6,728 bases of DNA from Candidatus Zipacnadia bacterium (GTDB lineage Bacteria > Armatimonadota > Zipacnadia > Zipacnadales > Zipacnadaceae), in assembly GCA_029821455.1 (NCBI GenBank), contig JALGTI010000213.1:1-6728 (forward strand), written 5' to 3'. The first letter of the stretch is position 1. Every line of letters starts with the position of its first letter. Under the pieces are notes generated by a model. That model made no database searches, had not been told where the DNA came from, and saw only the letters and a program-made list of their open reading frames with translations. Position numbers and translations under genes: made by a program. This document shows, piece after piece, positions 1-6,100 of this stretch.

Positions 1-1
1 C

Positions 2-646
2 CGGGACCGGGGCCGGCGGGCAGTTGCGGCGGCTGTCGCCTACCTGGACAAGCTAGCGGACGAAGACATCGTGGCAGACACCTACATCAGAGAGAACGTG
101 CGGCGTCTGCAGCGAACCGTGTTTGAGGCTGAGAATCCCGTTCCGCGTAACAGCGCCCGCTATCAGCTCGGCTGGGATGATGAAGCGACCTTCGGCGATC
201 TCTGGGATGAATATGAGGAGCTTAGCCAGGTGCCGGAGGTATGGAAGTTCAAGCTGGATCCGAAAAAAGTAGGAACGAATGAGCGGTGGTATGCGCCTGA
301 CGTGGACGATACCGCCTGGGACGACATCCGCATCAAGGAGTTCTGGGAGGCGCAGGGGTACGACTACGACGGCGTCGCATGGTATCGGGTGAGGCTGCAA
401 GTGCCAGAAAGCGCGGCGGGCCGGAGGGGAGCGGCGGACGAGCTTGCCGCTATCTGGGTTGATGGAAGCAAAGCCGGCGAGACGACGGGCAACCCACACG
501 TGATGTGGGACAAGCGCTTCCCGATAGAAATAACCGATTGGGTGAGGCCGGGGCAGGACCATCAGCTTGCCGTGCGCGTTGTTGACACGGTCGGCGCCGG
601 AGGCCTGTGGAAGAGCATCAAGCTGGTGTCGCCCAGAGGGAAATGA
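2..646 (+). CDS. 3' part of a protein ending in a sugar-binding jelly-roll domain (5' end outside window)
   Basis: The frame is open to the left edge and ends at TGA 644-646, giving 214 visible residues. A GTG at 71 could be read as a start, but nothing like a ribosome binding site precedes it and the upstream codons look coding, so I treat the gene as truncated by the window. Residues 1-50 are charged and probably helical. Residues about 75-210 look like the galactose-binding-like jelly roll found in GH2-type glycosidases: WKFKLDP, a W-rich DVDDTAWDDI stretch, DGVAWYRVRLQVP (123-135), AIWVDG (150-155) and a closing GGLWKSIKLVSP (200-211). The likely role is carbohydrate binding at the C-terminus of a glycosidase or similar large enzyme; the catalytic part is not visible. 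The loop between RLQVPESAAGRR and GAADELAAIWVDG seems short for this fold, as if a beta strand were missing. hslV follows after 28 nt, so the two may be co-transcribed. The fold is an inference from pattern; the enzyme class is unknown. Confidence 0.75.
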   Translation, partial: RDRGRRAVAAAVAYLDKLADEDIVADTYIRENVRRLQRTVFEAENPVPRNSARYQLGWDDEATFGDLWDEYEELSQVPEVWKFKLDPKKVGTNERWYAPDVDDTAWDDIRIKEFWEAQGYDYDGVAWYRVRLQVPESAAGRRGAADELAAIWVDGSKAGETTGNPHVMWDKRFPIEITDWVRPGQDHQLAVRVVDTVGAGGLWKSIKLVSPRGK

Positions 647-674
647 ACTGAAGTCGCGAGGAAGGGGCATCTTC

Positions 675-1208
675 ATGAGAATCCGTTCAACGACGATCCT
701 GGCCGTGCGGCGGAAGGGGCAGACCGCTATCGCCGGGGATGGGCAGGTCAGCATCGAGAATACCATATTCAAGAACACCGCCAGCAAACTGCGCAAGATG
801 CAGGACGACACCATCATCGCTGGCTATGCCGGCGGCGCGGCTGATGCCATGGCTCTCTATGAGCGCCTGGAGGGGAAGCTTAAGGAATTCGGCGGGAACC
901 TCCAGCGCGCAGTGGTGGAGCTGGCTAAGGACTGGCGCACCGACCGTGCCCTACGGCGGCTCGAGGCCTTGATGATAGCGGCCGACAAGGACCAGATGTT
1001 CCTGGTCTCAGGCACCGGCGACATCATCACCCCCGACGGCGATGTCATTGCTATCGGCTCCGGTGGCGGATATGCCCAGGCAGCCGCCCAGGCGCTGATG
1101 GAGCATACCGACCTGTCGGCACAAGAAATCGCGGAGAAGGCCGTGCACATCGCCGCCGGCATCTGCGTCTATACCAATGACAATATCAGCGTCGAGATAC
1201 TGGAATAG
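675..1208 (+). CDS. hslV: HslV, proteolytic subunit of the HslVU (ClpQY) ATP-dependent protease
   Basis: This 177-residue protein is the threonine peptidase that forms a double hexameric ring and degrades proteins fed to it by the HslU unfoldase in the cytoplasm. The sequence matches the family end to end: TTILAVRRKGQ (6-16), GDGQVS (21-26), AGYAGGAADA (49-58), ELAKDWRTD (82-90), LRRLEAL (93-99), IGSGGGYA (127-134), TDLSAQEIAEKA (145-156) and CVYTNDN (164-170). The catalytic Thr is T6, exposed by removal of a five-residue propeptide (MRIRS). In mature numbering D17, K33 and S124 are all present (D22, K38, S129 here). I chose ATG 675 because AAGGGG at 662-667 gives a well-placed ribosome binding site and because the propeptide length suits the family. 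An in-frame extension back to 567 would overlap the preceding gene and has no family support. hslU follows 84 nt downstream, across a double-hairpin repeat. Identification is secure. Confidence 0.97.
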   Translation: MRIRSTTILAVRRKGQTAIAGDGQVSIENTIFKNTASKLRKMQDDTIIAGYAGGAADAMALYERLEGKLKEFGGNLQRAVVELAKDWRTDRALRRLEALMIAADKDQMFLVSGTGDIITPDGDVIAIGSGGGYAQAAAQALMEHTDLSAQEIAEKAVHIAAGICVYTNDNISVEILE

Positions 1209-1221
1209 GCCAGGCATTCAA

Positions 1222-1273
1222 GTAGCACGGGCTTCCAGCCCGTGCAGAGGCACGAGCAGGATGCTCGTGCTAC
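1222..1273. repeat. Double-hairpin palindromic repeat between hslV and hslU
   Basis: Two perfect 9-bp hairpins stand side by side. GCACGGGCT (1225-1233) pairs with AGCCCGTGC (1237-1245) over a 3-nt loop, and GCACGAGCA (1250-1258) pairs with TGCTCGTGC (1262-1270) over a 3-nt loop. The ends are also complementary: GTAGCAC (1222-1228) against GTGCTAC (1267-1273), so the element can fold either as two hairpins or as one long cruciform-like stem. There is no T tract, so it is not an ordinary terminator, and it lies inside an operon. The form resembles dispersed REP-like or very small non-autonomous palindromic elements. Other copies cannot be seen in this window. It could attenuate transcription or protect the mRNA between hslV and hslU. 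Confidence 0.8.
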
Positions 1274-1292
1274 GAAACGACGGTGAGACTAT

Positions 1293-1430
1293 ATGCCAAT
1301 CCCTGAAGATGAGCTGACCCCGCGCCAGATTGTGGAGGAACTAGATCGCTACATCATCGGCCAGGACAAGGCCAAGCGGGCGGTGGCCATCGCGCTGCGC
1401 AATCCCCGCGCCAGATTGTGGAGGAACTAG
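1293..1430 (+). pseudogene. hslU: Original 5' end of hslU, cut off by a frameshifting duplication
   Basis: ATG 1293 is preceded by GGTGAG (1282-1287) at a good distance and opens with MPIPEDELTPRQIVEELD, the expected start of HslU. The reading frame stays correct through IIGQDKAKRAVAIALRN, then enters the second copy of an 86-bp tandem repeat in the wrong frame and ends at TAG 1428-1430 after 45 residues. Removing one repeat copy restores a single 472-residue HslU. This fragment overlaps the GTG at 1418 of the downstream frame by 13 nt, so coupled re-initiation is conceivable. A mutation in a subpopulation or an assembly fault is equally possible. Confidence 0.85.
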
Positions 1431-1489
1431 ATCGCTACATCATCGGCCAGGACAAGGCCAAGCGGGCGGTGGCCATCGCGCTGCGCAAT
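1318..1489 (+). repeat. Exact 86-bp tandem duplication inside the hslU 5' region
   Basis: Bases 1318-1403 and 1404-1489 are identical, and the match ends at both flanks (a1317 versus t1403, c1405 versus g1491). The unit covers hslU codons from the PRQIVEELD region to ALRN. Because 86 is not a multiple of three, the second copy shifts the frame. The total lack of divergence means the duplication is very recent or is an artefact of contig joining. Confidence 0.95.
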
Positions 1490-2797
1490 CGCATCCGCCG
1501 GCGGGAGATCCCTGAGGAACTCCGCGATGAGGTCATCCCCAAGAATATCTTGATGATCGGCCCGACCGGCGTCGGGAAGACCGAGATCGCCAGGCGGCTG
1601 GCCAACCTGGCCAACGCGCCATTCATCAAGGTTGAGGCCACCAAGTTCACTGAGGTGGGATATGTGGGGCGCGACGTGGACGCCATCATCCGTGACCTCA
1701 CCGACGTGGCCTACCGGATGGTGGAGGCGGAGGCGTTCGAGGCGGTGTGGGAGGAGGCGGAACGGCGTGCTGAGGAGCGACTGCTGGACAATCTTGCCGG
1801 GGTCGGCAAGGATGAACCGCCGCGCTTCCCCGCCCTGATGGGCCGTCCGCAGGAGCCGACCAGCCTGGAACAGGAGGAGCTTGAGAAGCAGCGCCGCCAG
1901 CAGCAAGCCAGCCAGGAGGCGCGGGTGCGTGAGTTCACCCGCCAGCGCCTGGAGGCCGGCGAACTGGAGGACCATGAGGTCGAGGTTGAAGTGGAAGAGG
2001 CACAGATGCAGTCAATGCAGGTGTTCTCCTCGGCTGGCCTCGAAGAGATGGGCTTCAATATGCAGGATATGCTGGGCAGTATCTTCCCGCCACGGAGGGC
2101 CACCAGACGAATGACGGTCGCCGAGGCGCGCAAGGTCCTGACCCACCAGGAGGCTGAGAAGCTGGTGGACCCGGGTGCGGTGGCCCGCGAAGCGGTGCGG
2201 CGCACCGAGGAGGGGGCGATCGTGTTTCTCGATGAGCTGGACAAGGTGGCTGGGCGCGAGAGCGGCCACGGGCCCGACGTCTCCCGCGAGGGCGTCCAGC
2301 GCGACATCCTGCCTATCGTTGAGGGGACGACAGTGATGACCAAGTACGGCCCCGTGGAGAGCACGCATATCCTGTTCATCGCCGCCGGTGCTTTCCACGT
2401 CACCAAGCCGTCGGACCTCATCCCCGAACTGCAGGGCCGCTTCCCCCTGCGCGTGGAACTGCACAGCCTCAGCGAGGACGACTTCAGGCGCATACTGGTC
2501 GAGCCGGCCAACTCGCTGACCAAGCAGTACACGGAACTGCTGGGGACCGAGGAAGTTGAACTGGAGTTCACGGACGAGGCGCTTGGCGAGATAGCGAGCC
2601 TCGCCCAGCAGGTCAACTCATCGGCTGAGAACATCGGCGCGCGCCGGCTCTATACGCTGATGGAGCGGCTGCTGGAGGAGCTGTCGTTCGAAGCCTCAGA
2701 CGTTGGCGCGCAGAAGATCACCATAGACGCGGGCTATGTCCGCCAGCAGCTCAAGGACGTCGTGGAAGACCAGGATTTGAGCAGGTATATGTTATAA
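1418..2797 (+). CDS. hslU: HslU, AAA+ unfoldase of the HslVU protease (5' end disrupted)
   Basis: This is the hexameric ATPase that unfolds substrates and threads them into HslV. In the open frame from GTG 1418 (459 residues) I see HslU signature IIGQDKAKRAVAIALRNR (8-25), Walker A GPTGVGKT (48-55), the GYVG pore loop (81-84), a charged Q/E-rich I-domain (about 103-235), Walker B IVFLDELD (268-275), GPDVSREGVQRD (285-296), the IPELQGRFPLRVEL segment with the likely arginine finger R341, sensor-2 GARR (407-410) and the C-terminal DLSRYML that docks in HslV pockets. GTG 1418 has no ribosome binding site. The native start is ATG 1293, separated by an 86-bp duplication, so this frame lacks only about 13 N-terminal residues ahead of all motifs. 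The last seven codons use TTG, AGG and TTA, unlike the GC-rich rest of the gene, and a second version of this end lies at 3960-4025. Family identity is certain; whether the protein is made intact depends on the duplication being real. Confidence 0.93.
   Translation: MEELDRYIIGQDKAKRAVAIALRNRIRRREIPEELRDEVIPKNILMIGPTGVGKTEIARRLANLANAPFIKVEATKFTEVGYVGRDVDAIIRDLTDVAYRMVEAEAFEAVWEEAERRAEERLLDNLAGVGKDEPPRFPALMGRPQEPTSLEQEELEKQRRQQQASQEARVREFTRQRLEAGELEDHEVEVEVEEAQMQSMQVFSSAGLEEMGFNMQDMLGSIFPPRRATRRMTVAEARKVLTHQEAEKLVDPGAVAREAVRRTEEGAIVFLDELDKVAGRESGHGPDVSREGVQRDILPIVEGTTVMTKYGPVESTHILFIAAGAFHVTKPSDLIPELQGRFPLRVELHSLSEDDFRRILVEPANSLTKQYTELLGTEEVELEFTDEALGEIASLAQQVNSSAENIGARRLYTLMERLLEELSFEASDVGAQKITIDAGYVRQQLKDVVEDQDLSRYML
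2732..2797 (+). repeat. Left copy of the hslU 3'-end repeat (attL-like), including the functional stop
   Basis: The last 21 codons of hslU plus its stop recur at 3960-4025, offset by 1228 bases. Bases 2742-2776 are a perfect 35-bp match to 3970-4004. Left of that core the two copies differ (GGC TAT GTC CGC here, GGC CAC GTG GGC there). Right of it five of 21 bases differ, all synonymously. This copy carries AT-leaning codons that match the nuclease gene downstream better than hslU. Confidence 0.85.
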
Positions 2798-2798
2798 C
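2790..2798 (+). promoter_or_regulatory. Possible extended -10 promoter overlapping the hslU stop codon
   Basis: TGTTATAAC spans the last codons of hslU and matches the extended -10 pattern TGnTATAAT at all but the final base. It lies 56 nt ahead of the nuclease start. No good -35 is present at normal spacing, which extended -10 promoters can tolerate. The second hslU end reads TGCTGTAAG at the matching place, so only the copy next to the nuclease has this element. This is a pattern match without further support. Confidence 0.3.
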
Positions 2799-2854
2799 GC
2801 GGCGCCGGCGAACTAGTTTCATCACTCCGTAACCAGGGCAAGGGATGAGATGGC

Positions 2855-3889
2855 ATGAGAGCGCACGTTTGTGTGGTCAATAAAGATACCTTTCCTGTGG
2901 TTAGAGACAATGGCTTTTGGGGACTGGGAATCAAAGGGATTCCAAGCGAGCTTGAAGCGGTAATCGCCAATAACTTGAACAATGCGCCGAAGCCATACTT
3001 CAAGATGATGGCCGATGCCCTCGGCACACGTATTGGAGATATCGTTTTCCTATATGAACGGCAAGCTGGGTTTCATGGCATATACAAGATCATCAGCAGG
3101 CCGTTCTTCGATCCTACGCCGGTCGGTTGTATTGACCAAACTTGGCCTATTAGGATCGAAATTGAATGTCTGAACTACTTCCCAGAACCTGTCCCTGAAG
3201 ACTACCTGTTTTCCACCAAGGAATATGAGGCTACATTCTGGGGATGGTTTTACAGAAAGATACAAGGCGCACGTGGTCTCAACACCATCAACCCTGAGGC
3301 GGCAGCGTCACTCATCGAATTGCTCGTCAAGCTAAACGGGAATGCCGCAAGTACGCCATCCAACATGCGACGATACCCCTCAGGACATAGAGTGGACCTT
3401 ACGCTGCCCTTGGATCGCAACGGCCGAGTCTACATCGAAGATATACTGAGAGCTTGGCTTATTGCGAACATCGATGATGAACAACGAAGTGACTTGCGAG
3501 ACGTTTGGGGGCCGAGCGCGGATCTAGAATGGTTTGCGAACAATGTGCCATACCATGTCACAAGAAAGTGTATTGATATTCTCTGCTACCATAGGAATAC
3601 GCAGTACACAGGATTCCCTCTGAGGTACAAATTCAGTGTCCTAGAACTCAAGCGCGGTGTTGCTAGGGCGAGCGACGTTCATCAGGTCGTTGAATACTCG
3701 AAATGGGTAGCTGGAAGGCTTGCAGAAAGCGAGATCGAGACCGTGGAGCCAATATTAATTGCATTTGACTTTGCTCCAGGAGCCTGGGAAAAGGCTGCTA
3801 ATAGCGATTTCAGCAAGCGGGGGATAACGTTTGTGAAATACGAGGTTATCAATGATGACATCAGACTTACGAAGGTTCATGAAGAATGA
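2855..3889 (+). CDS. Putative modification-dependent endonuclease: EVE/PUA-like domain plus PD-(D/E)XK nuclease
   Basis: This 344-residue protein has no signal peptide or membrane segment, so it should be cytoplasmic. Residues 1-160 resemble an EVE/PUA-type fold: VCVVNKDTF (5-13), GDIVFLYE (61-68), GFHGIYKIISRPFFD (72-86) and WPIRIEIECLNYFP (97-110). Such domains read modified bases in DNA or RNA. Residues about 185-344 look like a NucS/RecB-like PD-(D/E)XK nuclease: Asp241 in CIDILCYH, Glu264 and Lys266 in SVLELKRG, and a Q277xxxY281 motif in HQVVEYSKW. A reader joined to a nuclease would cut foreign DNA carrying modified bases. ATG 2855 follows AAGGG (2840-2844), a modest ribosome binding site. 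Codon use and GC content are lower than in the genes on both sides, and the gene lies between two copies of the hslU end, both signs of transfer. No methyltransferase partner is visible, which suits a type IV-like enzyme. The domain calls are by eye; the target is unknown. Confidence 0.8.
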   Translation: MRAHVCVVNKDTFPVVRDNGFWGLGIKGIPSELEAVIANNLNNAPKPYFKMMADALGTRIGDIVFLYERQAGFHGIYKIISRPFFDPTPVGCIDQTWPIRIEIECLNYFPEPVPEDYLFSTKEYEATFWGWFYRKIQGARGLNTINPEAAASLIELLVKLNGNAASTPSNMRRYPSGHRVDLTLPLDRNGRVYIEDILRAWLIANIDDEQRSDLRDVWGPSADLEWFANNVPYHVTRKCIDILCYHRNTQYTGFPLRYKFSVLELKRGVARASDVHQVVEYSKWVAGRLAESEIETVEPILIAFDFAPGAWEKAANSDFSKRGITFVKYEVINDDIRLTKVHEE

Positions 3890-3959
3890 GCGTTTATCGA
3901 AACACAAATGATAGGCAGGCGCACCTAAGCGAACAGTTTCGGTGCAATATCGCAAGGCC

Positions 3960-4025
3960 GGCCACGTGGGCCAGCAGCTCAAGGACGTCGTGGAAGACCA
4001 GGATCTCAGCCGGTATATGCTGTAA
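3960..4025 (+). pseudogene. Orphan copy of the hslU C-terminal codons (attR-like)
   Basis: Read in the hslU frame, these 21 codons and stop encode GHVGQQLKDVVEDQDLSRYML, within two residues of the genuine HslU C-terminus. The frame runs back only to a stop at 3912-3914, with no HslU-like sequence before residue G of this stretch, so it is a tail without a body. Its codons (CTC, CGG, CTG) are the GC-rich ones expected of the host. All differences from the functional copy to the right of the 35-bp core are synonymous, so this end was under selection in a working hslU until recently. It probably is the original end of the resident gene. Confidence 0.85.
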
Positions 4026-4031
4026 GACCCC

Positions 4032-4068
4032 CAGGAAAATCGTGTCTTCGGAAAGATGGGTTTTCCTG
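4032..4068 (+). terminator. Terminator-like hairpin region after the orphan hslU end
   Basis: Six bases after the orphan stop, CAGGAAAA (4032-4039) can pair with TTTTCCTG (4061-4068), with a small TCTT/AAGA stem inside (4045-4056). A competing hairpin, GGGTTT (4058-4063) with AAACCC (4069-4074), uses part of the same bases. There is no long T run downstream, so a rho-independent role is uncertain. Its position suggests it was the native end of the hslVU transcript before the cassette arrived. Confidence 0.4.
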
Positions 4069-4087
4069 AAACCCTTCTGAGAAACTT

Positions 4088-4093
4088 CATAAT
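4088..4093 (+). promoter_or_regulatory. Weak -10-like hexamer upstream of the lyase gene
   Basis: CATAAT matches the -10 consensus at five of six bases and lies 45 nt ahead of the lyase start, downstream of the terminator-like hairpins, where a promoter for a new transcription unit would be expected. No convincing -35 is found 16-18 nt upstream. The rest of 3890-4138 holds only the orphan hslU end, the hairpins and the ribosome binding site GGAGG (4124-4128). Confidence 0.2.
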
Positions 4094-4138
4094 CACGCGC
4101 AAAGATGGGCAATCATCGGCAACGGAGGTTAGAGCCAA

Positions 4139-6100
4139 ATGCGCCACCTGTTCTGTTATGCGACACTGCTCATTATTGCGTCAGTACCCGCCTGGGGTCA
4201 ACAGGCCAGCATTGACTCGCGGGTGACTGCTGCCTGTGAGGCACTGACTAAGAATCCACCGAAGCATCCGTACCTGTACTTCAATGCCAACGACATCCCC
4301 GCATTTCGGGAGAAGCTCAAGGAGGGCCACCCGGCTAAGCTGTGGGAGCAAATCCTCGAGCGCGACGACATATACAACAATGCGTTCAAGTACCTAATCA
4401 CAGGGGAGCAGGAGTGTCTGGACAAGTGCAAGGCGCGGATTGAGGAGATGATTGCTCGCAAGTCGTGGCATCCGGATGGCGAGCGCCTGGATCATGTGAC
4501 GCTGGAGAATGGCTACAGCCTCCTGGAGATGGCGGTGGCCTATGATTGGCTGTATCAGGCCCTGAGCCCGGACGAGCGCGTGCGACTGCGCGAGGCCATT
4601 GTTGCCAAGGGGTGCGAGATAATCTACCGTGAATGCCATGATAAGGGACACTGGGCAACACCACGGGCCAACTGGTGCCCGGATATCAAGGGGCCGTTGG
4701 GTGTGGCGGCGCTGGCACTGCTGGGTGAGGATAAGCGTGCGCCGATGTGGGCGGGCTATGCAGCCCAGGAGGTGGATGGCTATCTGCATGTCGCCGTCGG
4801 GCCAGACGGTGGCTGCCAGGAGGGGACATACTACACCGGGCACGGCGTGCAGATGTCGCTATATCTGCTAGATGCGCTCAAACGGCTCACCGGGGTCAAC
4901 CTGTTCGACAACAACCACCTGCGCAACATGATCTACTTCTACCTGTACTGCTACCAGCCATTCCCCAACCGCCAGTGGACCTGCAACTTCGAGGACTCAA
5001 ACTCGGCGGTGCACGGCTGCCGGCAGAACCTGATGCGACTGGCCAATGAGTATGATGATGGCTACTACCGCTGGCTCTATGACAATATCGTGGCGATTCC
5101 GCACAGTTACCAGGCCGCGCAAAACGAGGCGCATACTTTCAAGCCTTTCGAATTCATTTGGTGGTCTGACGAGGTGGAGCCTACGCCGCCGGATGACCTG
5201 CCGCTATCGCGGTGGTTCAGAGACGTGGGCTGGGTGGTACTGCGCTCTGGCTGGGAGGGCTGGGAGCCGCTGTTTGCGTTCAAGAGCGGCCTGGACGCCT
5301 ACGGCCACATCCACAAGGACAACAACGACTTTATGCTCCACGCCTACGGAAGCGTGCTGGCCACCATCGTCGGCTACGGATATATTGATACCGTGGCCCA
5401 CAACGTCATTGTCACCAACATCCATCAGTACGGCCAGCGGGGCAGGATTGTGGACTTTGTGCCCGGCGACGGAGTTGACTATGTGTGTGGAGATGCGGCT
5501 GATTCATATCCTGACCTAGACAAATGCCTGCGGCATGTGGTATTCGTGAAGCCCTACTATATCGTCATCTTCGACGAAGTGGAGAGCAATGGCAACACGC
5601 CAGCTTATGAATGGCAGATGATTGGGAGCGGGGAGATTGATGGGGAGCGCTTGCGCATAGATGGTGAGTACGCGACCCTCAATGTGTACGGCCTGCTGCC
5701 GCGCAACGGCATATGGCAGACCAGCGACATGCACCTGGAGTCATGGAGTCACGCGGAGAGGGACTTCAAGGTGAGCCGCTTCTCGGCCAATGTTGGCAAA
5801 CGCAGCGAGAACTTCGTTATGGTGCTGGTGCCACAGCCAAAGCAGGTGCCGGGGCACGAAGAGCTGGTGCCATTTGACATCAAGCTGACCACAGTGGAGA
5901 CAGAAAACTGTGTGGGCGTGCGCGTGGCACGCGAGGATGCTACTGATATCGTGCTGTTCTCGCGCGGACGGGCCGGCATCAAGGCCGCCGGCGTTGAATC
6001 TGAAGGCAAAGTATATGTCCTGAGTAAGCGCAAAGATGGCAGCATCGAGCGTGAACTGGAAGTTCTCCCCCCGAAGGCTCAAGCGGTGATACCTGAATGA
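4139..6100 (+). CDS. Secreted heparinase II/III-like polysaccharide lyase
   Basis: This 653-residue protein starts at ATG 4139 behind GGAGG (4124-4128). Residues 1-20 form a signal peptide (RH, hydrophobic LLIIASV, then AWG before QQ), so it should be exported. Residues about 45-350 look like the (alpha/alpha) toroid of heparinase II/III and alginate lyases: YLYFNANDIPAFREKL (46-60), YSLLEMAVAYDWLY (126-139), ANWCPDIKGPLGVAALAL (177-194) and GGCQEGTYYTGHGV (224-237). Residues about 360-650 are a beta-sandwich domain opening with GWVVLRSGWEG, AYGHIHKDNNDFML (387-400) and TVAHNVIV (418-425). By analogy with the family, N178, Y231 or Y232, and H390 or H392 are candidate catalytic residues and the HxKDNN stretch is the family's hallmark. 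It would cleave a uronic-acid polysaccharide by beta-elimination; the substrate cannot be told. The stop overlaps the next start as ATGA, so the deacetylase is likely made with it. Confidence 0.85.
   Translation: MRHLFCYATLLIIASVPAWGQQASIDSRVTAACEALTKNPPKHPYLYFNANDIPAFREKLKEGHPAKLWEQILERDDIYNNAFKYLITGEQECLDKCKARIEEMIARKSWHPDGERLDHVTLENGYSLLEMAVAYDWLYQALSPDERVRLREAIVAKGCEIIYRECHDKGHWATPRANWCPDIKGPLGVAALALLGEDKRAPMWAGYAAQEVDGYLHVAVGPDGGCQEGTYYTGHGVQMSLYLLDALKRLTGVNLFDNNHLRNMIYFYLYCYQPFPNRQWTCNFEDSNSAVHGCRQNLMRLANEYDDGYYRWLYDNIVAIPHSYQAAQNEAHTFKPFEFIWWSDEVEPTPPDDLPLSRWFRDVGWVVLRSGWEGWEPLFAFKSGLDAYGHIHKDNNDFMLHAYGSVLATIVGYGYIDTVAHNVIVTNIHQYGQRGRIVDFVPGDGVDYVCGDAADSYPDLDKCLRHVVFVKPYYIVIFDEVESNGNTPAYEWQMIGSGEIDGERLRIDGEYATLNVYGLLPRNGIWQTSDMHLESWSHAERDFKVSRFSANVGKRSENFVMVLVPQPKQVPGHEELVPFDIKLTTVETENCVGVRVAREDATDIVLFSRGRAGIKAAGVESEGKVYVLSKRKDGSIERELEVLPPKAQAVIPE

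Larger units (their letters stand above)
2742..4004 (+). mobile_element. Candidate integrative cassette carrying a nuclease, inserted at the 3' end of hslU
   Basis: The segment is bounded by the two 35-bp identical cores of the hslU terminus and contains one gene. One period from core to core is 1228 bp. Its base composition is visibly lower in GC: one 60-base stretch in the nuclease (3001-3060) is 48% GC against 68% in hslU (2221-2280). After insertion hslU keeps a full C-terminus because the cassette supplies the last codons, as integrative elements do at tRNA and conserved-gene ends. There is no recombinase inside, so it would need one in trans or homologous recombination through the core. 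The alternative is insertion with a long target duplication followed by drift. Confidence 0.5.

Noticed and set aside
567..674. An extended hslV start upstream of ATG 675
   Set aside because: It would overlap the preceding gene in another frame, and HslV proteins begin only a few residues before the catalytic Thr.
53..817. A 254-residue minus-strand open frame across the first gene and hslV
   Set aside because: It is antisense to two recognisable proteins, including the conserved hslV start, and resembles no family.
1222..1273. The paired palindromes as a CRISPR array or rho-independent terminator
   Set aside because: There are only two unlike hairpins with no spacers between identical repeats, and no T tract follows either stem.
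1711..2634. A 307-residue open frame on the minus strand across hslU
   Set aside because: It is a Ser/Arg-rich mirror of a strongly conserved hslU coding region, a common effect of high GC. No domain or start signal supports it.
2845..2847. ATG 2845 as the nuclease start
   Set aside because: It is in a different frame from the nuclease and does not lead into its sequence; ATG 2855 opens directly into the conserved N-terminal pattern.
3921..3945. A short inverted repeat GCACC/GGTGC after the nuclease gene as its terminator
   Set aside because: The stem is only five base pairs with a 15-nt loop and no T tract follows, so it is near what chance would give.
3886..4080. A 64-residue ORF overlapping the nuclease stop by ATGA
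   Set aside because: It reads through the orphan hslU tail in the wrong frame and its composition (S, R, W, C rich) is that of a shadow. The overlap looks like an operon junction but no family is recognisable.
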